From Acidobacteriota bacterium (GTDB lineage Bacteria; Acidobacteriota; Terriglobia; Terriglobales; Acidobacteriaceae), in NCBI GenBank assembly GCA_021803035.1, contig JAJZME010000009.1, positions 1 through 63,590 of the forward strand: DNA of 63,590 nucleotides, read 5' to 3'. The notes below the pieces were generated by a model that saw only the letters and a list, made by a program, of their open reading frames with translations, was not told where the DNA came from and did not search any database. Of this stretch, positions 26,184-35,672 are shown piece after piece (the stretch's first letter is position 1; each line of letters starts with the position of its first letter). The position numbers and the translations under genes were made by a program.

Positions 26184-28496
26184 TCAATCGGCGGGCGTGA
26201 AACGGGCAGCGGACCGGGCCGAGGCAACGGCCTGCGGCGCGGCCAGCGACGGCTGATCGCCCAGAAATTGTTCATTGGGGTGAGCGGCGATGGCGGCGCG
26301 CATGAAGGAGATCCAGATGGGCAGAGCAACGCGGGCGCCGCTCTCGTGATTGCCCAGGGACTCGCGGGTGTCATAGCCGACCCAGACGCCGCAGGTAACC
26401 GAGGGCGAAAAGCCGATGAACCATGCATCGGTGAAGTTGCTGGTGGTGCCGGTCTTGCCGCCGATGGGGTGATCCAACCGCGAGGCGGAAGCGGCGGTTC
26501 CCGAGGTGGTGACGGCGCGCAGCAGCGTCATCATCATGCGCGCGGTCTTCTGATCGATGACCTGCTTGACGGCGGAGGGATCCTGCCAGAGGGTAATGCC
26601 TTGGGCGTTCTCAACCTTGCCGATGAGGCGCGGAGCGACGCGCAGGCCGTCGTTGGGAAAGACGGCGTAGGAGGCGACCTGCTGCTCGAGGGTGATGCCG
26701 ACAGCGCCGAGTGCAATGGGGAGATAGGGCGGGATCTGGGAGGTGACGCCGAAGTTGTGCGCCATGGCGATGACGTTGTTGACGCCGACGCGGGCGGCGA
26801 GCTTGAGGGCAGGAATATTGCGCGAATCGGCAAAGGCCTTGGTGATGGTGATGGGGCCCAGAAAGTTGTTTTCGTAGTCGTGCGGAACGTAGTTGCCGAA
26901 GCGCACTGGTGCGTCGAGGATGATGTCGTTGGGCCGAATGCCATCCTCGAAGGCCGCAGTGTAGACATAGGGCTTGAAGCTGGAGCCGACCTGCCTGCGC
27001 GCCTGGGTGGCGCGATTAAACTGGCTCAACTCATAATCGCGGCCGCCCACCATGGCGAGGATGTCGCCCGAGGTGTTGTCGATGGCCAGCAGCGCGGCCT
27101 GCACGCCGGAATCCTGCTGGAGTGTCGCGCGGCGAGCGCCGCCGGCCATGCTATTGGATAGCTGGACATAGATGATGTCGCCGGGCTTGACCAGAGTATC
27201 GGTATGGCGGCGGCCGGTCCATTTCCAGTCCGCAGGCAAAAGGACGATCTGCTGGGAGCCGACGCGGGCCTGGATCTCATGCGGCAGCACACGCATGACG
27301 AGGGCATGAACGTAGTCGCCGGGGCCGTAATCGACAACCCAGTCAGGATGCTTGTAGCTGTCGAGGTTGCCGCCCGCGGCCAGAACGTTTTCGAGATTGC
27401 CGGTCCATCCGCGACGGCGCTCGTAGGCGGCCAGGCCGTCGGCTACTGCGCGATTGGCCACCTTCTGCAAGCGAAGGTCCAGGGTGGTCTGGACGCGCAG
27501 GCCGTCCTTGTGGACTTCATGGCTGCCGAAGCGTGCGTCAAGCTCTTCGCGCACCGCATCGCGAAACCAGGGGGCGACCGAGCCGACCGGCGGCGCGATA
27601 TGCAGGCCGAGCGGCGCGGTGCGGGCGGCATCGGCCTGGGCGGGCGTGATGACCTTGTCGCGCTCCATGGCGATCAACACAAGGTTGCGCCGCTGCAAGG
27701 CGCGCTGGGGATGAAGAACCGGCGAGAAAGCGACCGGGCCTTTGGGCAGGCCGGCGAGCAGAGCGGCCTCCGGGAGGGTCAGATCGCGGGCGTGCCTGGA
27801 GAAGTAATACTCCGATGCGGCCTCAAAGCCGTACGTGCCGCTGCCCAGGTAAATCTGATTGGCGTAGAGAGTGAAGATCTGCTGCTTGGTGAAGGCGTGC
27901 TCAATCTGGATGGCGAGGTAGGCTTCCTCGATTTTGCGAGTCAAGGTGCGTCTGGGCGAGAGAAACAGGTTGCGCGCCAACTGCATGGTGAGCGTGGAAG
28001 CTCCCTGGCTGCGGTTGTCCCTGCGAATGTCGTGGATGGCGGCTTCAAGGACGCGGAAGACGTCGATGCCCCAGCCGGACTCGAAAGATCTGTCTTCAGT
28101 GGCGATGATGGCTTCGCGCAGGATGGGGGCAAAGCCGTTGTAGCCGACGACGTCGCGGCATTGGAGAGCGATGGTGCCGATGAGCTGGCCGTTGCGGTCG
28201 TAGAGATCGGTAGCGGTGGAGGGACGGTAACGTTCGAGTTCGCTAATCTGCGGCAGGTTCGCGGAATAGATCAGCACGAAGCCGGCCAGTGAGCCGGTAA
28301 CGGCAGCCAAAACCACCAGAACGGCCAGCGCTACGCGGCCTGCCACCTTGTGGCGATGATGTGCAGTTGGAAGAGGTACGCCGGTGCGTGCGCGCGCTTT
28401 GGACTGGCCGCGGCCACGCCGCGTGGTGGGCTGATGAGACGTGACAGCCAAGATGGGCCTCGCGGGCGCTTCTCCTCCATCCGATCCTGGATACAA
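26184..28496 (-). CDS. mrcA: class A penicillin-binding protein (PBP1A-type)
   Basis: A 770-residue bifunctional murein synthase. A basic cytoplasmic tail precedes one membrane helix (about 52-75). The GT51 glycosyltransferase domain has EDRSF with catalytic Glu134, QGASTLTMQLARN and RKIEEAYLA. The transpeptidase domain carries SSFK, SRN and KTGT motifs in GSSFKPYVYTAA, ADSRNIP and GGKTGTTSNFTDAW. The usual GT motif is EDxxFxxHxG; here the His is replaced by Gly (EDRSFESGWG). The start codon at 28496 is TTG without a good ribosome site, so the true start could be further in. Convergent with rho. Confidence 0.94.
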   Translation of the reverse strand: MYPGSDGGEAPARPILAVTSHQPTTRRGRGQSKARARTGVPLPTAHHRHKVAGRVALAVLVVLAAVTGSLAGFVLIYSANLPQISELERYRPSTATDLYDRNGQLIGTIALQCRDVVGYNGFAPILREAIIATEDRSFESGWGIDVFRVLEAAIHDIRRDNRSQGASTLTMQLARNLFLSPRRTLTRKIEEAYLAIQIEHAFTKQQIFTLYANQIYLGSGTYGFEAASEYYFSRHARDLTLPEAALLAGLPKGPVAFSPVLHPQRALQRRNLVLIAMERDKVITPAQADAARTAPLGLHIAPPVGSVAPWFRDAVREELDARFGSHEVHKDGLRVQTTLDLRLQKVANRAVADGLAAYERRRGWTGNLENVLAAGGNLDSYKHPDWVVDYGPGDYVHALVMRVLPHEIQARVGSQQIVLLPADWKWTGRRHTDTLVKPGDIIYVQLSNSMAGGARRATLQQDSGVQAALLAIDNTSGDILAMVGGRDYELSQFNRATQARRQVGSSFKPYVYTAAFEDGIRPNDIILDAPVRFGNYVPHDYENNFLGPITITKAFADSRNIPALKLAARVGVNNVIAMAHNFGVTSQIPPYLPIALGAVGITLEQQVASYAVFPNDGLRVAPRLIGKVENAQGITLWQDPSAVKQVIDQKTARMMMTLLRAVTTSGTAASASRLDHPIGGKTGTTSNFTDAWFIGFSPSVTCGVWVGYDTRESLGNHESGARVALPIWISFMRAAIAAHPNEQFLGDQPSLAAPQAVASARSAARFTPAD

Positions 28497-28766
28497 AGGA
28501 GAATTCGCTCCAGACTCAGGCTAGCATTTTGCCAGCGCGGCAGATACACGCCGGGCAGAAAGGCGAACCATCCTAAATACGAGCAGGTGACAAGCCAGGG
28601 AAGATCGTCCGGCGATGCCGGTTAACCGCGCACCGGCTTGCTGCCAGCGCGCTTTCCAATGGCGGGCTTCATGCTTTGCGAAGGCGGTTAGGAACCTGCT
28701 CTGCCGGCACCCGGCGCGAAATTACCGCAAGCCGGGTCCGGCGGAGAGGCTGATGCAGTGTCAGTT

Positions 28767-30089
28767 TCAATGGGAAAGGGCGATCTTGAACACGGTGCCG
28801 TAGTTGTAAGCGCCCCGTCTCTCGGTTGTGCCGTACAGAGTATGCGCCCCGTCCAGGATCAAACCGCCATTGGGATCTTTTCCATCGGGTCCGGAGAAGC
28901 TGTGGAGTACGGTCACTTTCCTGGTGGCGCGATTGAACTCGAATACGACTCCATCATTGTGGGCACCGCCGCGGATTGTCGTGCCGTACAAGTTTCCCGC
29001 GGAGTCCATGATCAAAGTGCCGCGGGGCGCTGCCCCATCCGCTCCAGTGAAGCTATGGAGTATGGTGGTTACGCCAGTGGCGCAATCGATCTCGTACAGG
29101 GTCCCGGCACCAGCATTCCCGCCGGCGACGGTTGTACCGTACAGGTTGCCCGCTGAATCCAAAATCAGGCCGGAATAGGGAAACCCGCCGTCTGAAGAGC
29201 CGCTATTGAGGGCTTTTTGAGCCGCGCTGCCTAAAATTGTCTTGAGTAGTTTGGCTTCGGGCAACTTACCGCCAGCTCCGGTGAAGTTATAGAGAACGGA
29301 CTCTGCTCCGGTGGAAGGATTGAGCTTGTATACGACCCCGCTACCGTAAGCGCCACCATTGAGGGTGGTTCCGTACAAGTTACCCGTGCGGCCAATGATC
29401 AGACCGGAGCGAGGATAAGATCCGTTTACATTAAAGAAGCTGTAAACCACGGTTTCTTTGCCGGTAGAGGCGTCGATCTTGTATACAACGCCGTCGCCAA
29501 AGGCGCCGCCACCGTTGGTCGTGCCGTACAGGTTGCCTTTGGCGTCTATAACAGGAGCGGCAAAGGGATTTAACCCGTCCAAGCCGGCGAAGCTATGGAT
29601 TACCGTCTCCTGTTTGGTGGAAGGATTAAGCTTGAAGACTGCGCCGTCATTGTAAGCGCCGCCATTGAGAGTTGTGCCGTACAGGTTGCCCTTGGAGTCC
29701 ATAATCAGGCCCCCCTCGGGATTATCCCCGGTGGGTCCTGAAAAGCTGAAGATTACGGTCTCTTTGCCGGTAGAGGCGTCGACCTTGAACACGGCCCCGT
29801 CATTGTAGAGGCCGCCCCTGAATGTAGTGCCATATAAAACACCCCCGCGGCCCATGGTCAGGTTGGCATAGGGGTGTCCGCCATCGGTGCCGCTGAAGTT
29901 GTGAAGCGTGGTAAACGTCTGGGCAGAGGCTTGTTGGCTCGCGCCCATGCTAACAAGGGCTATAGCTGCCACTGCCATTCCGGCAAACCGGCGCATCCGG
30001 GAACTGAAGCGCGTCAAGCTTTCAATTCGATCTGCTCTTGCTCGTTCTACTTCCTTGACAACCAAGTCTTGCTTCGACAATTCGAACAT
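28767..30089 (-). CDS. secreted GloVer tandem-repeat protein
   Basis: A 440-residue protein. A signal-like segment (MAVAAIALVSMGASQQASA, about 38-56) follows a basic stretch. The rest is about eight imperfect repeats of 40-50 residues built on GNLYGTTLNGGAYNDGAVFKLN and VIHSFAGLDG, the Gloeo/Verruco (GloVer) repeat, probably forming a beta-propeller outside the cytoplasm. No C-terminal anchor is obvious. A function is not known; such proteins are abundant in Acidobacteria and Verrucomicrobia. ATG 30089 has GGAG at proper spacing, whereas ATG 30095 overlaps its own ribosome site. Confidence 0.87.
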   Translation of the reverse strand: MFELSKQDLVVKEVERARADRIESLTRFSSRMRRFAGMAVAAIALVSMGASQQASAQTFTTLHNFSGTDGGHPYANLTMGRGGVLYGTTFRGGLYNDGAVFKVDASTGKETVIFSFSGPTGDNPEGGLIMDSKGNLYGTTLNGGAYNDGAVFKLNPSTKQETVIHSFAGLDGLNPFAAPVIDAKGNLYGTTNGGGAFGDGVVYKIDASTGKETVVYSFFNVNGSYPRSGLIIGRTGNLYGTTLNGGAYGSGVVYKLNPSTGAESVLYNFTGAGGKLPEAKLLKTILGSAAQKALNSGSSDGGFPYSGLILDSAGNLYGTTVAGGNAGAGTLYEIDCATGVTTILHSFTGADGAAPRGTLIMDSAGNLYGTTIRGGAHNDGVVFEFNRATRKVTVLHSFSGPDGKDPNGGLILDGAHTLYGTTERRGAYNYGTVFKIALSH

Positions 30090-30246
30090 GAGCATTCTCC
30101 ACTCTCATTGGATGTGGGTCTTTACTCGCCTATAAAAACGGGCTAGGATCGCACAACGCACGCTTTCGCTCTTCCAAGCAAACAAGTGAAACTAGGTCCA
30201 ATGTCTCCGGTGAGCCGGGGGGCCTGGATATAAGCTGCCCCATGCG

Positions 30247-31482
30247 CTAAGTTGCTTTAGCCTCCAACAGTTCGAGCGCCGTCTGAAGAGTCTGGTCACC
30301 GACGTTGGGGGTTGGCTGGAACTGTTCCTCCTGGCTGGGCTGAACGACCGCCACAGTTGGCGAAACGGCGGTGTCCTGAATCTTTTCGCCGTCTGGACCC
30401 TCATATTTAGCTACCGTGAGCACCAATGCGGCGCCATCGGGCAGATTGATGATCTTTTGCACAGATGCTTCGCCGAAGGTCTGTGCTCCAACAACGATCC
30501 CGCGGTGTAGATCCTTGACTGCAGCAGCGGCAAGTTCAGGAGCGCCGAAGGTCCCGCCATTGGTAAGAATGGCCAAAGGCGCGGCGGTGATGAACTTGCT
30601 GGGATCCGCGGTGAAGATTTGCGTGGGATACTTTTGGCCAACCAGTTTGGCGAGCGTACCTTGTTTGATGAAGAAGTTGGCCAGGCGGATGCCCTCCTGC
30701 GGATCTCTGCCGAAGCAGTTGCGGAGGTCGAGAACAATCTTCTGGCCTTTGCCGAGGGTCTTGAGTTGCTGGGCGATCTTGTCGACTCGCTGGGTGGTGA
30801 GCTCGCCGGGCTTCAGGTACAGGATGGTGCCGTGATCATAATGTTGCACGGTCATGGGCGGGACAGCCAGGACCTCGCGGGTCATGGTGATCTTGTCCGG
30901 GCGGGGCTTGTTGGGACGCACCACAGAGATAGTCAGCTTCGTTCCGGGATTGCCGTCGAGCATGAGGCGAATCACCGCCAGCGAGAGCTGCCGGGTGGAT
31001 TGTCCCTCAATGGCCTGGATGACATCGCCGTCGATCAGATGCGCCGCAGCGGCAGGAGAACCGGGCAAGACGCTGACGACGGTGCCATACCCGTAGCGTT
31101 TGGAGGCGATGATACCCACTTGGGCTTTGCCGGGATGTTCTTTGTAGATCTCGTACTCGGAAGGGGTCAGGTAGCTGGAGTCGGCGTCAAGCGAATCGAG
31201 AAGACCGTGCAAGGCTCCAACGGTCACGTCGTTCAGGTTCGGCTTGGTAACATAGTCGTTCTGGACTTTCTGCAGAACCTCGGCGTAGACCCGCATCTGC
31301 CGGTAGGCACCATCATGGTCACTGCCAGCGTGAACGCCGAAAATGCCGAATTGACCCAGCACTAATCCCAAGCCGAGAACGGCAAAAATACTTACCGAAA
31401 GTACAAAGACAAGACGCTTGAAGAGTCGTGACACAAACACCACCGGGAGCGACCTCAAGGGGAAACCGGCCGCGTACCCCAT
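30247..31482 (-). CDS. S41 (C-terminal processing) protease homologue, predicted inactive
   Basis: A 411-residue membrane-anchored protein with one N-terminal helix, an S41 N-terminal helical region (YVTKPNLNDVTVGALHGLLDSLDADSSYLTPSEY), a PDZ domain (GYGTVVSVLPGSPAAAAHLIDGDVIQAIEG) and the tail-protease fold. The catalytic Ser motif (usually G-S/T-A-S-A-S-E) reads GGTFGAPE with Gly313 at the Ser site; the catalytic Lys motif (TFGKGSVQ) reads TFGEASVQ with Glu338 at the Lys site, 25 residues apart as in active enzymes. It is probably a pseudoprotease with a binding or regulatory role in the periplasm. The frame extends to 31560; a GTG at 31434 is also possible. Confidence 0.85.
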   Translation of the reverse strand: MGYAAGFPLRSLPVVFVSRLFKRLVFVLSVSIFAVLGLGLVLGQFGIFGVHAGSDHDGAYRQMRVYAEVLQKVQNDYVTKPNLNDVTVGALHGLLDSLDADSSYLTPSEYEIYKEHPGKAQVGIIASKRYGYGTVVSVLPGSPAAAAHLIDGDVIQAIEGQSTRQLSLAVIRLMLDGNPGTKLTISVVRPNKPRPDKITMTREVLAVPPMTVQHYDHGTILYLKPGELTTQRVDKIAQQLKTLGKGQKIVLDLRNCFGRDPQEGIRLANFFIKQGTLAKLVGQKYPTQIFTADPSKFITAAPLAILTNGGTFGAPELAAAAVKDLHRGIVVGAQTFGEASVQKIINLPDGAALVLTVAKYEGPDGEKIQDTAVSPTVAVVQPSQEEQFQPTPNVGDQTLQTALELLEAKAT

Positions 31483-31604
31483 ATAGATGCAATGATAACG
31501 CAAGCGGCGCGCAGACGGCGATTCGGCCGGTCCGGAGCGGTTGCCGGAGCGCCGCGTCAAGCCTTCAAAGCGACCGGCCGGAGCTACTCTAAACTGGAAT
31601 TACG

Positions 31605-33725
31605 ATGAGCCAAAGCACGATTCCCGCAGCACCCCTAGCCCGCAAAGACCGCAAAGAGACCGTTTTGCACGGCGTAACCCTGGCCGACGACTACGGCTGG
31701 CTGCGCGACAAGCAAAATCCCGACGTACCTGCATATCTTGAAGCCGAAAACGCTTATGCCGAGGCCGAAATGGCGCCGCTGGGCGGGTTGCGCGAAGAGC
31801 TTTATCAAGAGATGCTTAGCCACATCAAGCAGACGGACGTTTCGGTGCCCTTCCGCGACGGTGGGTGGTGGTACTACACGCGCACCGAAGAGGGACTGCA
31901 ATATGCGATCCACTGCCGCAAGCGGGGCACTGAGGCCGGACCGGCGGAGGATGCAGCCGAAGAGGTGATCCTGGATGGCAACCGGCTGGCGGAGGGACAC
32001 GCCTTTTTTGCGATCGGCGCAACCGACATCACCGACGACGGGCGCTGGCTGGCATACACCACGGACACGACGGGATTCCGCCAGTACACGCTGCACATCA
32101 AGGACCTGTTGACCGCCGAGACGCTGCCGGGCGAGGTGGAACGGGTGGGATCGGTGGTGTGGGCGGCGGACAACCGGACGCTGTTCTACACCGTGGAAGA
32201 CGAGGAGCAGAAGCGGCAATACCAGTTGTGGCGGCACGCGCTCGGCGCAGAACACTCCTCGGATGTGCTGGTGTACCAGGATGACGACGAGCGGTTCAAC
32301 CTGGGCGCGGGACGGACGCGCGACGGCAAGTTCATTGTGGTGGAAGCGGCCAGCCACATCACGAGCGAGTGCCGCGTACTGGCGGCGGACCAGCCTGACG
32401 GCGAATTTGCGCTGATCCTGGCGCGCGAGGACGGGCACGAGTACTCGGTGGACCACCGCAACGGACTGTGGTTTATCCGCACCAATGACCGTGGACGGAA
32501 CTTCCGGCTGGTAACGGCGCCGGTGAACGCGCCCGGCCGCGAAAACTGGACCGAACAGATTCCGCATCGCGACACGATCATGCTGGAAGATGTGGATCTG
32601 TTCACCGGGTTCTTTATCGCCTGCGAGCGCGAAGACGGCTTGCCGAAACTGCGCCTGTGGCGTTTTGCGGACGAAGGCGCGGATGCGACGCCTGCCGGCG
32701 AGATTGCATTTCCCGAGCCGGCTTACGATGCGCATCCGCATGTGAACCGCATCTTCGACGCGAAGACCTATCGCTATGGCTATCAATCGCTGGTGACGCC
32801 CAGCTCAGTCTATGAGTATGACGTGGCGAGCGGCGGCTCAACGCTGCTGAAGCAGGTGGAGATTCCCGGCGGCTTCGACCGCGCCCTGTATGCGAGCGAA
32901 CGCATCCACGCGACCGCGCCGGATGGAGTGCAGGTGCCGATCTCGATCATTTACCGGAGAGATTGCCGCAAAGAGCGCGAGAACCCGTTGTATGTTTACG
33001 GCTACGGCTCTTACGGCTACTCGCTGCCGCTCGGCTTCAGCTCCAGCCGGCTGAGCTTGCTGGATCGCGGCGTGGTGATGGCGTACGCGCACATCCGCGG
33101 CGGCGGCGACCTGGGCAAACCCTGGCATGACGCGGGCAAGATGCTGGCCAAGCGCAATACCTTCACTGACTTTATCGCGGCCGTGGAGCACCTGACCGCA
33201 GCAGGCTATGGCGACCCAGCGCGGGTGGCGATTGAAGGCGGGTCGGCGGGCGGGCTGCTGATGGGCGCGGTGACGAATATGCGGCCGGAACTGTTTCGCG
33301 CCGTGGTGTCGCACGTTCCGTTTGTGGATGTGATGAACACCATGCTGGACGCTTCATTGCCTCTCACGGTTCCCGAGTATGAGGAATGGGGCGATCCGAA
33401 CCAGGAAGCTTACTTCAAGTACATGCTGAGTTACTCGCCTTACGATAACTTGAAAGCCGCGAGTTATCCGTCGATGTTGGTCAAGACGAGCCTGCACGAC
33501 AGCCAGGTGATGTACTGGGAGCCGGCAAAGTATGTGGCGAAATTGCGTACCCTGAAGACCGATAACAACCGGCTGCTGCTGGTAACCAATATGAAGGCCG
33601 GACATGGCGGTGCGAGCGGGCGCTACGACTATCTGAAAGAGATCGCGCTCGATTACGCATTCCTGCTGCGAGAGCTGGGAATTGTGAACTGCGGTCAATC
33701 GGCTTCCGCTGCCGCAACGGCGTAA
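31605..33725 (+). CDS. ptrB: S9A oligopeptidase B/prolyl oligopeptidase family
   Basis: A 706-residue serine peptidase with an N-terminal beta-propeller (about 70-420) and a C-terminal alpha/beta-hydrolase. The nucleophile elbow is IEGGSAGGLLMGA (G-x-S-x-G), with the family segments YGYGSYGYSLPLGFS and RGGGDLGKPWHDAGK upstream and KAGHGGASGRYD carrying the catalytic His. The overall pattern is oligopeptidase B, cutting short peptides after basic residues, in the cytoplasm (no signal peptide). Divergent from the S41 homologue with a 122-bp gap. Confidence 0.92.
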   Translation: MSQSTIPAAPLARKDRKETVLHGVTLADDYGWLRDKQNPDVPAYLEAENAYAEAEMAPLGGLREELYQEMLSHIKQTDVSVPFRDGGWWYYTRTEEGLQYAIHCRKRGTEAGPAEDAAEEVILDGNRLAEGHAFFAIGATDITDDGRWLAYTTDTTGFRQYTLHIKDLLTAETLPGEVERVGSVVWAADNRTLFYTVEDEEQKRQYQLWRHALGAEHSSDVLVYQDDDERFNLGAGRTRDGKFIVVEAASHITSECRVLAADQPDGEFALILAREDGHEYSVDHRNGLWFIRTNDRGRNFRLVTAPVNAPGRENWTEQIPHRDTIMLEDVDLFTGFFIACEREDGLPKLRLWRFADEGADATPAGEIAFPEPAYDAHPHVNRIFDAKTYRYGYQSLVTPSSVYEYDVASGGSTLLKQVEIPGGFDRALYASERIHATAPDGVQVPISIIYRRDCRKERENPLYVYGYGSYGYSLPLGFSSSRLSLLDRGVVMAYAHIRGGGDLGKPWHDAGKMLAKRNTFTDFIAAVEHLTAAGYGDPARVAIEGGSAGGLLMGAVTNMRPELFRAVVSHVPFVDVMNTMLDASLPLTVPEYEEWGDPNQEAYFKYMLSYSPYDNLKAASYPSMLVKTSLHDSQVMYWEPAKYVAKLRTLKTDNNRLLLVTNMKAGHGGASGRYDYLKEIALDYAFLLRELGIVNCGQSASAAATA

Positions 33726-34261
33726 ATGCAGATCCGGAGGTTGTGACGTGGAGGGTTGCGGCCCACAACTTCCCGACGCCGGGATTTTCCGAGGCTTGTG
33801 AAGCCCGGATCTGCCAGCCGTGTTCGTTCAAATCCGGACTCGTGCCACGTGCCGCTCAAGCGGGCGAGGAAGGACAGATGCACTGCAATGCGGGAAGTGC
33901 GGCCATCCGGTTCTGCGCTTTTAGCAGGAAACTAAATTGCCTGCAAAAAAATCTGTGGAAAAGAAAATATTTTAGGGGGGGGGTGGGTCCGCGGCGGCTT
34001 CCGGTCCGCCGGTTTGGGCTCGCGGCGCGCACTGCGCGGCCTGCGGGATTGGGTCTTGAGATGAAACAGAAGGTATTGGCTCAGTCATGCTCGTATTCTC
34101 CGTCGGGAAGCAACGATGGTTCTATTCTGCGCGGCGGAGCGGAAATTATCTGCAACGGTAAGCTGATGAATTCGCGGAGTTTGGAGCGCGCGGCTCTTGA
34201 CTTCGCAAATTAGCGCCGGGCTAGAGTAGCGTGTACTTCCGGATATCGGGCTCAAGAAACA
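33726..34261. other. intergenic region with repeat copy and G-tract
   Basis: No convincing gene; the plus-strand frame at 33743-34213 has no ribosome site or family feature. The stretch holds a copy of the dispersed repeat (33781-33808) and a run of nine G (33975-33983) following AT-rich sequence, an unusual local composition. Confidence 0.45.
33781..33808. repeat. dispersed repeat remnant, copy 2
   Basis: GGGATTTTCCGAGGCTTGTG followed by AAGCCCGG resembles GGGAGTTTTTCCGAAGCCTG at 9191 and CGGAGTTTTTGAAGCCCGG at 46450. It sits just after an S9 peptidase gene. The alignment is short, so family membership is tentative. Confidence 0.35.
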
Positions 34262-34281
34262 GCGCGGCCTTTCGGCCGCGC
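34262..34281 (-). terminator. terminator after the GH28 gene
   Basis: A perfect 8-bp GC stem (GCGCGGCC with GGCCGCGC) and 4-nt loop, followed on the minus strand by TGTTTCTTG, 18 nt past the GH28 stop codon. Confidence 0.65.
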
Positions 34282-34298
34282 GGCTCTTGCCTGGTCTC

Positions 34299-35672
34299 TT
34301 ATTTCGGGAACGGCACGAACATCTGCGCGCAGGATTCGGGCTTGGCGTTCTCCGGTTTGCCCGTGATAGTTGAATCGGTGCCGCGCGGGAAGTGCAGGTT
34401 GGTGGGCTTGGGGCCGAGGGTGATGTCGGCGCGATTCAGCTCGTAGGTGTAGTGGGCGTGGTCGGTGATCTGGACGCCGTCGAAGTCGACCGCGATACGG
34501 TGGGTGTGGTTATAGCCGTTGACGGTGATCTTGCCGCCGCCGGAGACGCGCACGTTGTCAAGCACGATGTCGCGCATGGAGGGCGGCCAGTTGCCCCTGA
34601 GCGGGCCATTCGCCGTGTAAGCCGTGTTGAGGGTGATGGGATGGGGCGAGTTGCGAATGCAGACGTTCTTGTAAACCACGTCCTGCGTGAGGCCACCGCG
34701 GGAGCCGTTGGATTTGATGCGGATGCCGTTATCGGGACCGTCGAGCGAGAGATTGTAGACGCGGATCTTGCTGACGCCGCCGTTGGTCTCGCTGCCGATG
34801 GACATGCCGTGGCCCCAGTAGAAATGGTCGTCGCTGACGGTCACATTGGTGACGCCGCCGGGCAATCCGCCCTTGATGGCTACGTTGTCGTCGCCGTCGC
34901 GGATGTAGCTGTGGGTGATGGTGACGTTGCGGACGTCCGGACCGGGATCGACGCCGTCGGTGTTGCGCGCCAGCCGCTGCGGCGTGTTGATCCTGATGCC
35001 CCAGACGGTGAAGCCGTCGCCATGGCCGTAGACGACGTGGAAGTTGGGCGAGTTTTTGAGGGTGATGCCGTAAAGCGTGAAGTTGTTGGAGTACTCGGCG
35101 ACGATGAGGCGGAAGCACTGCTGGGCGCCACCAGCGCGGGCCTGTTCGGCCAGATCCCACCAGGAGTATTTGGAGCCGAGCATCTTCTCGCCGCCGCGGC
35201 CGTCGATGGTGCCCTGGCCCATGACGGCGGCGTTGGGCGCGTGATCGACGGCGATGAGCGGCTTACAGCCGCGCGGACCGAAGCCATGGCGGACAATGCC
35301 GCAACTGCCCGGTGAAACCGCGTAGAGCGCCGGATTGCGCGAGGCAAACAGGGTTACGCCTTTGCCCACAATGAGCGTTATGCCGGCGTGGAGCTGCAGC
35401 GGACCGCTGAGGAAGGCGTTGTCGGCGCCGTGGGTGCTGAGCAGGACGCCGTGGCCCTGGCTGCAATGGTCGATGGCGTTCTGGATGCGCGCGGTGTCGA
35501 GTTTGGACTCGTCTGCGGGAGCGAGCGAATCGCCCACCTTGGCGAGCTGCGCGTTGAGCGTGGCGCATACGGGCGGAAGGACGGGCTTGGTTACGGTGCG
35601 CATATCCTGCGCGGCGAGCCCGGGAACGAGAAAGAACGATGCGAGAAGCGGAACGACGATGCGTAGATTCAT
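34299..35672 (-). CDS. secreted polygalacturonase, glycoside hydrolase family 28
   Basis: A 457-residue protein with a signal peptide (MNLRIVVPLLASFFLVPGLA). The right-handed beta-helix carries all GH28 landmarks: NTDGVD (about 237), GDDNVAIKGG, GHGMSIGSETNGG and NGIRIKSNGSRGG, with the three catalytic aspartates in the first two and the catalytic His in the third. It cleaves alpha-1,4-galacturonan, releasing galacturonate, which UxaA-family enzymes (17579) could help degrade. It is a single-gene unit closed by its own terminator. Confidence 0.9.
   Translation of the reverse strand: MNLRIVVPLLASFFLVPGLAAQDMRTVTKPVLPPVCATLNAQLAKVGDSLAPADESKLDTARIQNAIDHCSQGHGVLLSTHGADNAFLSGPLQLHAGITLIVGKGVTLFASRNPALYAVSPGSCGIVRHGFGPRGCKPLIAVDHAPNAAVMGQGTIDGRGGEKMLGSKYSWWDLAEQARAGGAQQCFRLIVAEYSNNFTLYGITLKNSPNFHVVYGHGDGFTVWGIRINTPQRLARNTDGVDPGPDVRNVTITHSYIRDGDDNVAIKGGLPGGVTNVTVSDDHFYWGHGMSIGSETNGGVSKIRVYNLSLDGPDNGIRIKSNGSRGGLTQDVVYKNVCIRNSPHPITLNTAYTANGPLRGNWPPSMRDIVLDNVRVSGGGKITVNGYNHTHRIAVDFDGVQITDHAHYTYELNRADITLGPKPTNLHFPRGTDSTITGKPENAKPESCAQMFVPFPK

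Noticed and set aside
26091..28292. Long plus-strand frames over the PBP gene
   Set aside because: Antisense shadows of a protein with all PBP motifs.
33743..34213. 156-codon plus-strand frame
   Set aside because: It spans a repeat and a G-tract and has no family features.
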